Below, one piece after another: positions 29,089 to 39,200 of a DNA stretch of 64,000 nucleotides (position 1 is its first letter; each line of letters starts with the position of its first letter). A program made the position numbers and the translations under genes. Below the pieces are notes generated by a model. It saw only the letters and a list, made by a program, of their open reading frames with translations. It ran no database searches and was not told the origin of the DNA. The stretch covers positions 1,240,001-1,304,000 of the forward strand of contig NC_026478.1 in the NCBI RefSeq assembly GCF_000328475.2, written 5' to 3'. Source of the stretch: Mycosarcoma maydis. Lineage: Eukaryota > Basidiomycota > Ustilaginomycetes > Ustilaginales.

Positions 29089-31818
29089 CTACCGCTGCCT
29101 GTCGTTCGCCACTGGTTGCATCGTCCCATCACGATTGCTTACCCTCACTCTAGTCGAACCAACCATTGTTTTCCTCGTCTTCACCGCACCATCAACACTG
29201 ACCTTCTTGTTGCTTATCGACACCAGCTCCACGCTGGGTGAACGCAGTCTTTTACCGTTATCGTTGATCCCCGAAGCTCTCAACTGCGGCTGTGCCAGAT
29301 CAACCGCCAGTTGAGAGGCCGTCCCATTCACTGCTTTCTGCTTTTCTTGGTTCAGTTTATGATCGAAATATACCTTGATCTGTCCACCGGCACAACACTT
29401 TAAAGTTGCATCCGTCTGCCTGCCCACATTATCGTATTGCGTGCGCACCCAATCGCTGCTATCCAACTCGATCAGAATGCTACCCTGTTCTCTTGCCTTT
29501 TGCTCTCGAGCCAAACGGCTCAATTCAGGCAGATAATCTTCCAACCAGACCAGCTCGTGGCGTTCCATGTCAGAGAACGTAGAAAGTGTGTGCGGAAGTG
29601 ATGCTTTGAAGGCTCGTCCGAGACGCAAACGACGAGAAGCGGATTCGAGTGAGGTAGCGTCCCTGGGACGTCCAATCGGACCTGTGCCGTCCAACGACTC
29701 GAACATTTGACCAAGTACAGCCGGGGTCGGACGCGTGTCTCGGCGGTTGAAAGAAAGGATAGAGTCAAGCTTGTGACCAAGCGGCTTCCCGGTACCATTT
29801 GTAGGTTGAAGTTCGGTATTAACCTTATCTGAAATGTCGTCGCTCAACAAAAGAGGACCAGTGCCTTTGATCCCAAGTGAGCGACGCGTGCTCGGTTTAA
29901 GCTGATAGAAGCTTGCGCGGTCTTCCGTGCTGACGGTGATGTTATAACACAAGGGCGAACCGAAATTCGGCTCGAGAAGTTTTCGAGCTTGACCCTCCGT
30001 CAACAACGGTGGTGTTTCGGCGCTTCGAACGATGGCTGCGTCGACCTTCGAATGCGAAGACTCGGTAGACTTGGGTCTCGCCTTGGTCATCAAGAACTCG
30101 GCGAAAGAGGGTGTCGATTTAGCAGCAACACCTGCAGTCTCTCGAGGTCGCTGCGATTTGAGAGCCTCGAAGAACTGCGGGGTTGCAGTCACGACGGTTA
30201 GCCGCTTCTCTTTCGATCCATCTGTCGAGTTGCATGTATTGGGCGAGGCTACAATTCCGGATGCATCGCTCTCTTGACGCTGGTAACGTTCTGAAGCACG
30301 CTGGATGTTGTAGTCGATGACAGTGCGAGCGCGTCTTGGATATCTGTGACGATACAACTCGCCCTCTGAATCCGTGGCAGGCGCACTCGACTCGGTCATT
30401 TGCACGTCCGTGATGCGAGAATTGATGAGGATAGGTGCCTCAGAAGCATCGTCAGAGGTCTGGCCACCGTCCTTTTCTGAATGTTTGTCTCTGCCAGCAA
30501 GGGATGGATTGTTTGAATGAGGCGAAGGTTGGTCACCATTTCCGATTGAAGTGACTTGCTTCTCAGCACCTCTTTCGCGTTCGGAGCTGCGGGACACTTC
30601 CGAAGCGAGTTCATTGGTATCTGACGATCCCGACTTGCTTTCTGCAGCACTTCTCGCACTTGGATCGCCCTCAGCAAGACGAGAAGAAGCTCTGGGCACG
30701 TTTCCGAACGAAGAGGTACTGACGCTTCCCGCATTGTCGAACGAAGAGACGCCGAGAACTGCCATGTGCTTGGATGATCCGAGGTTGTGCGCCGATAGCT
30801 TGGCATCCGGCCAAATTGCACTTATTCGTCCCCCGACGTGGTCCAAATCTGGTACGGACAATTGCTCGTCTCGTGTGTTGGCCAGCAAGGGCGGGACGTC
30901 TCGTGTGTTGGCCAGCAAGGGCGGGACGTCCTCACCTTGACGATCATCAGGTGTAATGAGTGGTACAGACAAGCCGGAGGGAGTTTCTTCGTATGCACTT
31001 TCAGATTCGCTTTCGGTTTCGCTGTCAGATGCACTTTCACTTGAGTGCACCATCAGCTTGGAACGTAAAGGATGTGGACGTGCAAGGACCGGGCTGGACG
31101 CGTCGGATTCATCACTTAGCTCAGCGGGCGTGCCCGCCGAGTCCAGCTTGTCGTCGCTATCCGTGGTGAAATGTGCTGCCGTAGATCGCACTATTCGTCT
31201 GCGTGACCTAGGCACAATGGCCACATCTGCTGAAGTGTTCTGAGCGCCTGCGATGTATCGGCTACGCGTACGATGGGTTCCATGGCTACGGTTTATTGAT
31301 TTGGTGGACTTGTAGATGAAATCGTCGTCGTCCTCGTTATCTGGCTCGTCGATTTCGCTTGACGATAGGCTTGTGAGCACGGAGGAACCTTCATCTGTCG
31401 AAGCGTCGACGGAAGCCGCACGAGAAAGAGCATCATTATCGGCGGTAGCAGACCCGCTGGATCTCGCGCTGACGCTTCGTTGCTGCCTGGGTCGCGCCTC
31501 TGAAACACTATTCTCCAACAACTCTTGTTCTTCTTCGAATCGTCGATTGTAGAGCTCCACCAACGAACTAAAGGCGACCTTCCCACGTACTCGTGCATCT
31601 TGCTTGTTTCTGTAAATGCCAACCACCGAGTCTGACGAACTACGTCGTGAGGGAGAACTGGTTGACTCGGACCCATGCCGTGCGGCGTGCAGGTCTGCCA
31701 GCATTGGCGCTGCTTGGTTGCTCCCGACCGGAGAGGTCAGGGTTTTCAATTGTTCCGCAGCATTCCTCGGTGAACGCAGAGCAATCACAGGTGACTGTCG
31801 TGCAGCGGTGGTTTGCAT
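29089..31818 (-). CDS. Orphan acidic Ser-rich protein (909 residues)
   Basis: The first ATG is at 31818; the frame opens 16 codons upstream at a non-ATG codon. The protein is rich in Ser, Arg, Asp and Glu. Notable segments are the acidic SSEIDEPDNEDDDDFIYKSTK, an SESASDSETESESESAYEE run, two perfect copies of VPPLLANTRD back to back (from a 30-bp repeat at 30871-30930), and RYPRRARTVIDYNIQRASERYQR. A more ordered C-terminal third follows (ERHELVWLEDYLPELSRLAREQKAREQGSILIELDSSDWVRTQYDN). Alternating acidic and basic stretches suggest a nuclear or chromatin-associated protein, but I do not recognise a domain. A short upstream exon cannot be excluded. Confidence 0.62.
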   Translation of the reverse strand: MQTTAARQSPVIALRSPRNAAEQLKTLTSPVGSNQAAPMLADLHAARHGSESTSSPSRRSSSDSVVGIYRNKQDARVRGKVAFSSLVELYNRRFEEEQELLENSVSEARPRQQRSVSARSSGSATADNDALSRAASVDASTDEGSSVLTSLSSSEIDEPDNEDDDDFIYKSTKSINRSHGTHRTRSRYIAGAQNTSADVAIVPRSRRRIVRSTAAHFTTDSDDKLDSAGTPAELSDESDASSPVLARPHPLRSKLMVHSSESASDSETESESESAYEETPSGLSVPLITPDDRQGEDVPPLLANTRDVPPLLANTRDEQLSVPDLDHVGGRISAIWPDAKLSAHNLGSSKHMAVLGVSSFDNAGSVSTSSFGNVPRASSRLAEGDPSARSAAESKSGSSDTNELASEVSRSSERERGAEKQVTSIGNGDQPSPHSNNPSLAGRDKHSEKDGGQTSDDASEAPILINSRITDVQMTESSAPATDSEGELYRHRYPRRARTVIDYNIQRASERYQRQESDASGIVASPNTCNSTDGSKEKRLTVVTATPQFFEALKSQRPRETAGVAAKSTPSFAEFLMTKARPKSTESSHSKVDAAIVRSAETPPLLTEGQARKLLEPNFGSPLCYNITVSTEDRASFYQLKPSTRRSLGIKGTGPLLLSDDISDKVNTELQPTNGTGKPLGHKLDSILSFNRRDTRPTPAVLGQMFESLDGTGPIGRPRDATSLESASRRLRLGRAFKASLPHTLSTFSDMERHELVWLEDYLPELSRLAREQKAREQGSILIELDSSDWVRTQYDNVGRQTDATLKCCAGGQIKVYFDHKLNQEKQKAVNGTASQLAVDLAQPQLRASGINDNGKRLRSPSVELVSISNKKVSVDGAVKTRKTMVGSTRVRVSNRDGTMQPVANDRQR
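30871..30930 (-). repeat. Perfect 30-bp tandem repeat inside the orphan coding region
   Basis: Two identical adjacent 30-bp units (30871-30900 and 30901-30930) that keep frame and duplicate the decapeptide VPPLLANTRD. The absence of any mismatch points to a recent duplication. Confidence 0.95.
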
Positions 31819-32350
31819 GGTGTCAGGACACCCAATGCCTACCCCACACGCAGCGATCTTAGCCAATCACAGCTAAACTGCATGCGGGCGTTGTTGCCCT
31901 TGCAGGGACCTAGGTGAGATGCTCCGGCAGAATTTGGATCAAGATGCGTTGCGTCGTAAAGAATGTTTGATGTCAAGTAAGGCTGGGGTCCGGACCATAT
32001 CAGACCACAGAGAGTGGCGATTGGGTCAAGTGCGGCACAGTGTGTGTGACGGTACCGCGTGGGAAGCGTTTGAGGGTATTGCCCGCATGCGGTCTTATTA
32101 CGAGGAGAAAAGAGAGCTCGACCGGGCACAGTGCGGAGCTTAAGAGACGATAATTAAGGGAGAAGGAGCGCCTAGCTGCCGCCATCACACGAGCTGATGG
32201 TAGTGACGAAGAGAAATGTGAACCATTTCAAAATCGATTTTTACTCAAATTGCACGCTTTCCAAGAGTGCAACAACCGGGTATGATCTGCTGCCAGACAC
32301 GAGCCAGTAGTATACTCCACGTAAATCCAGAATTAACCGCACAAGAGGAA

Positions 32351-32366
32351 TTAAGGGTTAGGGTTA
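32351..32366 (+). repeat. Interstitial telomere-type repeat, TTAGGG sense
   Basis: TTAAGGGTTAGGGTTA: two consecutive GGGTTA units plus a partial one. TTAGGG is the telomeric repeat reported for Ustilago and most filamentous fungi. Confidence 0.7.
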
Positions 32367-32463
32367 CCAGAAAGGGTCACCAGAATGGAAAAATGGTCAT
32401 GATTCACGCGACTCGAAAGGCTAGAATTTATTCCAAAAATCGGGAATCACAATCGGCTTATTA

Positions 32464-32477
32464 TCCCTAACCCTAAC
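32464..32477 (-). repeat. Interstitial telomere-type repeat, inverted
   Basis: TCCCTAACCCTAAC: the complementary CCCTAA sense, about 100 bp after the first copy and in inverted orientation to it. Confidence 0.7.
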
Positions 32478-34342
32478 GTTTTTACCTGAGCCACGAGATA
32501 TGAATGTCAAGTCGGCATTTTGCTCTCCCCCGCATTACGCACCGAACGTGTTCATGCTCATTCAGCTGAATCGTGAATACATGTCATGTATTGCATGTCG
32601 AGGCTAAATCATTGTACCAAAAGGGTGTCTAGACAACTAATCGGACTTGGGTTGTAATCGTCAATTTTGCACAGTATAGGTGTGATATCAGAGTTGACCT
32701 AACCCGCCGGAAGAGTACGTTTTGCCTTCAGGTAGGAGCGCTTTGGAGATTATGAAGTTATGGTCTCCAGCCGGCCTGCACTCTGCAGTCACAGAAGGAA
32801 CAGATAGGGAGTCTCACAGAGCTCCAGGTGTCTTCAGCCACCCTCATCAAACTTGAAAGACTGAGATGTCTCGCTGCAGCATACGTGATAGTTCCAAAAA
32901 ACCAGACAAGTTATTCCCCACACACTTGCCAGATTTCGAGTTCTGTGACTACACTTGTGACTCCAAAACCTGAATCTACCACTTGAAGGTAAACCACTGT
33001 ACCAAAACGAAGTCTAGACTTAGAGAGCTTCTAGTCTACCAACGATTCCCAGAAAAAACGCAAAGAATGTAATAATCTAACATGTCACACAAAATTCGAT
33101 TTTCTTTCAAATTGACAAAATCCAAGTCGTGAGTCGTGATGCGATCGCGACTCAGCTTTTCGATCCGCATCGCAACATCAAGGTGGAGGCGGCACTATCA
33201 TGCGCACGGACCAACGAGCACTTTTCAGACCTGCTCTTTCGTCAGTTGGTATGGTTCATTCATTGAACGGCTGATGATGGTGTGCTTACAATGACAGAGA
33301 TATGGCCAACGTATTTGGCCATGAGCGCACGATGCAGACAGTAAATGAATCGGAACAAGTCGGAACGAATTTAGGGAGGACGCGACCGTTTCAAGTCACG
33401 TGAGACCAATCACGTGACCCGGGTAAAAAGCGATTCAGAGTCACCCAACCATTGTAGATCAAGGTGATTGGATGTCATATAGGGTGGCTTCAGGTGGATT
33501 GTCAACAAAGGCCTCCTAATTTTAAAAATTTCAAGGTGAGCAAGTGTTATTGAAATGTATCAACCTAGTGTGATCGGGTGAAACCGGAACAGGGATAATG
33601 CGACATTCTCGTGCGAGTGAATATTTGCCACCTCAGGATCCAAGTGACGCGCTTGCGGACAACGAGGAAAGTTGTGCGCGACGATGGAGCATGAAGACAA
33701 AAGCAAGAGCCAGGGCAGGCACCAGCGAATTGCACCAAGTTGACATGCCACGTGCTAGCACGGCGGAACGGCAGGCTCTGCTCTTGTGGCCTCTGCAAAG
33801 CAAGCAGGTGGACCAATATTTGGGACTACTTGTATCAGATGGACGATCAGCGTCGCCAGAAGTGACAGTGTAATTTGGTCCAAGAAGCGCAGCATAATGC
33901 ATAACCTACAGACGTCACCTTTACGTTGGCTCGCCATATTTTTCGTATTGCGGACGCCATTCCGTCTTGCCCCGCCTGTCTACAGCTGAATGACAGTACC
34001 TATTGATCAACAAGCCTTTTCCTGGCTGTCTGCTAGACCTTGTATGTGAGCTATATGTGTCCAACCATCCAGGACACCAAAATCTAACATTGTTGCTTTG
34101 CCGTAAATGTCAGGGTTAACAACTCGTGACTGTGACTTGCTAGACCCAAAAATAATCTATAAGCCGTCTCCAAAAAAGGCGTGAAGCGTAATTCACCGTC
34201 CACATAGAATCCGTGTCGCCATGCTATCGCAATGCGCAATGCAACCTATGCTTGCCCTACACCGTTAGAAAGCCCTGCTTTTCAGCTTTGACAAGGTATC
34301 AATGGCACGAAGAACAGATGACATCATGATATATTGTTATTA

Positions 34343-34380
34343 GCTCGCATTTTGGTTTTCATGTGGACAATTTCTGAACA
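34343..34380 (+). repeat. Left terminal inverted repeat of the Tc1-type element
   Basis: Begins GCTCGCATT, has the core CATGTGGACA and ends GAACA. Paired with 35581-35614. Confidence 0.7.
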
Positions 34381-34394
34381 GCGATCATGATGGG

Positions 34395-35399
34395 CTAATA
34401 CTTTGTGTTTCCGCCTGTGGCCTCAATGACTACCTCTATTCTTCTGAGCATACTTTCTACCAACTCCTGACAGAGGCTGACTGGAATTTGAGCCCAAACT
34501 TCCTCGATTCTACGCTGTATATCAAGAATGCCTGTTGGGTGCTCTTCATACTGACCTAGCCGCCTCTTGAGCTCGGTCCATAGGGGTTTGATTGGATTGA
34601 GGTCTAGAGACTGGGCAGGCCAATTCAGAAGACGTATCTGATTTTGTCTGAACCATGGTCGTTTGTTTGGGGTCGCCATCCTGCTGAAGGACTGCATGCG
34701 TGTTGTCATGGAAGAACGCGTCCGTCCTAAGCAGCGGTAGCAGATGTGCTTCAAGAACAGCAATAGAAAGGACCGCTGTCATCCTCCCCTTGAACATAGA
34801 AGGCGCTAGCTCCTTTGTGAATCATCGAGCCCCAAACCATGATGTTACCGCCACCAAACTTCACAGTGGGTCGTACAAGCTTGCTGTTGAAACCTGCGGC
34901 TTGGATCCAGCAGTGCTGCCTTCCATCGCTGCCAATGCAGTTGATTTTGCATTCGTTAGACCATGCGACCGCTTTGCAATCATCAATGGTACAAGCCCGA
35001 TGTGCCAGAGCCAAGGCAAGGTGCGCTTTCTTGTGCTTGGCGGTGAGCAAGGGTCTGTTAATTATCTTTGATGCCCTAAAGTGTTGAAACAGAAGTGTCA
35101 TGCGAAGCGTTGATGGTGCAAGCTTGATGTTGAGCTGATGCTGGACCTCCAGGTAGGCGCTCTGCAGCGTTGTCTTGGGGTTGCTGCGAATAATTTGGTA
35201 GACCCTAAGCTGCATGGCGAGGGCCAACGGGTTTCTTCCTACCACTCTCTGGCAGTGGGAGATCTATCTGCGCCCCTTTTCTTACGTTGAACACCATAGA
35301 CTTGCTGATGCAAATAAAGCTGGCTATCTGGTGTGCAGACTGGTCGTCTCGAAGAAGCCTGAGAGCCTCGCTGCGCTTTTGCGCGCTGATTGGTTTCAT
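34395..35399 (-). pseudogene. Tc1-family transposase pseudogene
   Basis: Parts of one transposase are found in successive minus-strand frames. At 35399-35205 is a helix-turn-helix start (KRSEALRLLRDDQSAHQIASF...). At 35245-34751 is the middle with the first catalytic-core motifs (VAWSNECKINCIG, then GGGNIMVWGSM). At 34797-34680 is FKGRMTAVLSIAVLEAHLLPLL and the second block with LQQDGDPKQT. At about 34670-34395 is the third block LNWPAQSLDLNPIKPLWTELKRRL. At least three frameshifts separate the pieces. In the second block the usual QQDNAPxH reads QQDGDPKQ, and NPIE reads NPIK, so catalytic acidic residues also appear altered. The gene is dead. Confidence 0.85.
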
Positions 35400-35580
35400 G
35401 ATGTAGATTGATGGTGTACAGAAAAGGACAAATGCTCACTGCGCTTGCCAAATAACCGTTCGTGCTCCCACACTTTTCGTAGATGCTTACACATGTATTG
35501 ACAATGTGGGTGCAAAGCTTCATCTCTGTCTATCCAGCAGAAGCAGGTGTTGCTACATGATGTGGTGGTACCGATGAGCT

Positions 35581-35614
35581 TGTTCCAAACCTGTCCACAT
35601 GAGTCAATACGAGC
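35581..35614 (-). repeat. Right terminal inverted repeat of the Tc1-type element
   Basis: On the minus strand it reads GCTCGTATT, CATGTGGACA and GAACA in the same order as the left end, with a 4-base length difference in the spacer. Confidence 0.7.
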
Positions 35615-36221
35615 CAGTTTTAAAGATGCAACAGATCACATTATCCATAATGAAGAGCGCTGTCTTGTAGCTACGGTCCAGAGCTTTCCGCTGATATACA
35701 CTGAGTATAGGGTGCATAGCATGGTGTGAAGCGAGGTTTGTGGCGACACGCGTTGCATGTGGACGATTTCCGAACACACTGTTCGTGGAGCGCGAGTTGC
35801 GAGTCGTGAGTGAAAATGCGCAAGCCTCCTCCACGCATGCCACGAGGGACGGGAAAACCAACTCGCGAAGACGCTCATGCTCCAGCTCCTCAGTTTGGCC
35901 ATTCCGTCTGAGACTGCATAAACGCGAACACGACACGCTGTGCGTGGGAGAATCGACCAAGGACTACACAGAAATTCACAGCAAAGACTTGTAGCTTCAG
36001 ATGTGGCTTATAAGACCAGAAGACGGCAGGGAAGGATGCTGCGCAGACTGCTTGGTTGGCTGAGCAGACAACGTCATACTGGTGAACGCTGTATCGGCAA
36101 GTGGAGCACAAAGAGTCGGTCATAATTTGTAATGTATTGCAAAGCAAGAGGTAGCGTCTAGAGGTCCAAAACGCACGGCTGCGAAGACCAGGAACCATCA
36201 AAGGTGGACCTATTCAAGTGT
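35615..36221. other. Intergenic, ABC transporter 3' flank
   Basis: About 600 bp. It carries a third copy of the transposon end motif (35756-35776) and a GAGTTGCGAGTCGTGAGT word at about 35801. No gene is supported. Confidence 0.45.
35756..35776 (+). repeat. Solo copy of the Tc1-type terminal motif
   Basis: Nineteen of 21 bases match the inner part of the left terminal repeat (34360-34380), in the same orientation and outside the element. Both differences are CG here versus CA or TG in the element. Confidence 0.55.
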
Positions 36222-39200
36222 TCAGCTGCTCGCAGCGTTGCGTGCGAGTAACTCGAGCTCTTCGTACTCTCCCGTCTTTCGACACATCTCGTAAAAGATG
36301 CCCTTGCGCTCTAGCAGTGCAGCTGGCGAGCCATTCTCCGCGATGCGACCTTTGTCCATCACCAGGATCCTGTCGTAATCAATGATCGTCTTGAGTCGGT
36401 GTGCAATTGTAATAATGGTAGTCTTGTGGTTTGCGTCGGCATCCAAAGGCGATCGCAATGTCTTTTGAATCTGCGCATCGGTTTCAAAGTCGACAGAAGC
36501 CGTGGCTTCGTCCATAAAGATGATTGAAGTAGATCGAAGCAACGCCCTGGCCATCGAGATGAGCTGTCGCTGACCTTGTGAAAAATTGCTCCCACCTTCC
36601 GATACGTTTAAGTCGAGCGTGAAGACCGTGGTGCCTGTTCCATGCTCGACGGGTAACACCGAGTTGACAGCAGTTGACGATGACGACGACGCGTTATTCT
36701 CCGTACCATTTTCGTGAATCGAGGCAGCTCGGCTTGGAATGGCACTGGGCGCAGCAGTGTGAACTGGACTTGTCTTGAGATTAACCCTTCGCAACGCCAA
36801 GATGCATTCCTCGTCGGTTCGCTCGTTGAAAGGATCGAGATTCTCGCGGATCGTCCCGCTGAATAGCACAGGGTCTTGCGGAATGATAGTGAGTCGGCTT
36901 CGAAGATCCTCCAGACCAATATGGCTGATGTCAACGCCGTCAATAACGATCGAGCCCTCATGAAACTCGACAAAGCGGAAGAAAGCGAGGGCGAGTGTGC
37001 TTTTGCCCGAGCCGGTCCTGCCCACGAGACCGACCTTCTCGCCAGCGCCAATTTCAAAGTCGACGCCTCGAAGTACTGGATCGAGATTCTGGGCGTACTT
37101 GAGAACAAGATTTTTCACCTGGATCCCGCGGCTGTTGACCTTGGACGGCCAACTGGGAGGTGGACGATGTCCATCGACAACCGCTGGTGCCTCTTGCGAG
37201 AGGTTAAAGTACTCGCATATCCTCTCGACTGAGTTGAGATCCATCTCGAATCCTGACCAGACACGGCACAACCAGTATTGGGCCAACGTGAACATTTGGG
37301 CATTCGTGATGGCGATACCAGCCCAGCCTGCCTCAATGCCGCCAGCAAGCGCAAGAACCGAGGCGCCAAAAACGGTGAAGGCACCCATCAGGTCGAAGCG
37401 AAGGAGCAGCCAGCGGTTGGCCATCCAATATAGATTGTTACAGCTCTGCGCAGCGTCTAGACGATGGTGGAGAGTCTGCAGGAAGCGTTCCTGTGCCCCG
37501 TAAGCTCGGACGGTTCCGACACCGTTGAGCACCTCGGAGAAGGACTGGAAGATGGGCGAGTTTGTGACCGATTCGAGTCTCCGCAGGTCCCGAGCTGCTG
37601 CAATGTACGAGGCTGCCGTCCGATAGTAAGCATACGTGAGCAGAACCAAGAATGGCACAAATGACGGCACAGTGACCACCATGCTGGCGATAGCCAGCAG
37701 TGAGGCTGTTGTGAACAAGACGAGCATTCGAATGTTGCCAGAGAGCGTGTTGTCGACTGTCTCGATATCCTTGGTGAAACGATTCAAAATGCGACCAGTG
37801 GGGGTCTGGTCGAAGAAACGGGTTGGAGATCGCACCACAGTGTGCAACATCCTGGTAAAGAGCTTGTTTCCAGCGACGACGCCCCAACGACCGCTGATGA
37901 GCATCGACATGTTTCCGAACACGAGCCAAGTAAGCAAGATACCCGTGTACACCAATAGGTACGGTGCCGCATTGACGCTGGGATTCGGGAACCAATCGAG
38001 CCTGCCTTGTTCCGCTGGATGCTCGTATGCATTTCCCCAGAAAGAGAGCCAATACTTTTCGAGCACATCAGATGAGCGCGACACGGCAATACTCGACACG
38101 ACCATAGCGATCGGAAACCAGCCGAAGGCCGAGAGGTATGCTGTGTAAATTTCGCTCTTAACGCGACCCGTCGATTTGCTCTCTGCAGTCATGAGCTTGC
38201 CTTTGCCAGATCCAGATCTGGTACCAGGTGCTGCTGCCGCCGCCGTAGTGTCTTGTGGAGATTTCGGATCAGCATCGGCAGCCGCCTCTGCATGAGCTTT
38301 CGTCTGTGCTTCGACGGCAGCGTCCTTGGCAGCGTCCTCTATGAGCAGGTCTGTTGCTGCCTGCTTTCCTTTGGCGTTAGGATCAGATGTGTTGGTCGAG
38401 TCTGATACCAGCATGGAGAGAAGACCTTCCGCCTTTAGATCAGCCGGAGAACCGCTCGCCCGAATTCGACCTCCGTCGAGCATGGTCACATGAGCTACGT
38501 AAGGCAGCACCGTTTCGACGTGGTGCGTGGCCAAGACCACAGTTCTGTCCCGAACCAGGTCGCCACACAGGCAATCATCGACCAGCTTTCGAGCAGTGTG
38601 CGAGTCCACGGCGGCGAGCACATCGTCGAGAAGCAGCACGGGGGAGCGAGAATAGACCGCACGTGCCAGTGCAACTCGTGCTTTCTGGCCGCCGGAAAGT
38701 GATACTCCATTCTCTCCGATTTCGGTCTCATCACCGTCTGGGAACGTCTTGAGATCAGGCTTCAGGCAGCAGCATTCCAGCACCTTATCGTATCGTTCTT
38801 GATCAAAGTACTGACCAAAGATGATGTTGTCTCGAATGCTCATCGTTTCGAGCCAGGCAGTCTGAGAGCAGTAGGATACACCGCCGCTCAACAGCTGCAA
38901 CGGACGCTTTGGTAAGGTGACGGTACCCTCAAGCAACTCCATCTCGCCCAGGATGGCGGAAAGTAGCGAAGATTTCCCAGAACCGGTAGGACCGCAAACC
39001 AGCGTCATCTTTCCAGCTGGAGGTCGAAAATCCAGATCGATCAGGTGGAATGGAGCCGGTTCCTCGGAGATATGATCTCCCTCTACTCCTGGCGACGAGA
39101 TGGTTGGAACCTCTTCTCTCTTCCAGAATTTCAAGCGTGCCCATATTGAGGGCTTCGGTGTCGCCTTTTTCTCATCCGAGGGTTTTGGCGCCTGCCAGCG

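Larger units (their letters stand above)
31819..34342. other. Gene-free, repeat-relic island
   Basis: About 2.5 kb with no supportable gene. It contains inverted TTAGGG-type repeats (32351-32366 and 32464-32477) and two diverged pairs of related segments (32236 region with 33092 region; 32612 region with 32994 region). It also has two TCACGTGA octamers at 33396-33403 and 33410-33417. It is AT-richer than the flanking coding DNA. ORFs such as 33598-33873 show no recognisable content. Confidence 0.5.
34343..35614 (-). mobile_element. Decayed Tc1/mariner transposable element
   Basis: A 1.27-kb element bounded by imperfect terminal inverted repeats (34343-34380 and 35581-35614). The left end is preceded by TA (34341-34342), the target site of the superfamily; the right flank reads CA, as expected of one mutated target-site copy. 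Inside is a broken transposase reading on the minus strand. Size, TA target and transposase type all agree with Tc1/mariner. Confidence 0.8.

Noticed and set aside
32267..32470. 67-codon frame across the telomere-type repeats
   Set aside because: It is built partly from the repeats themselves and has no protein character.
33598..33873. 91-codon frame in the repeat island
   Set aside because: Composition is unremarkable and there is no homologous motif; it may be a relic but cannot be supported.
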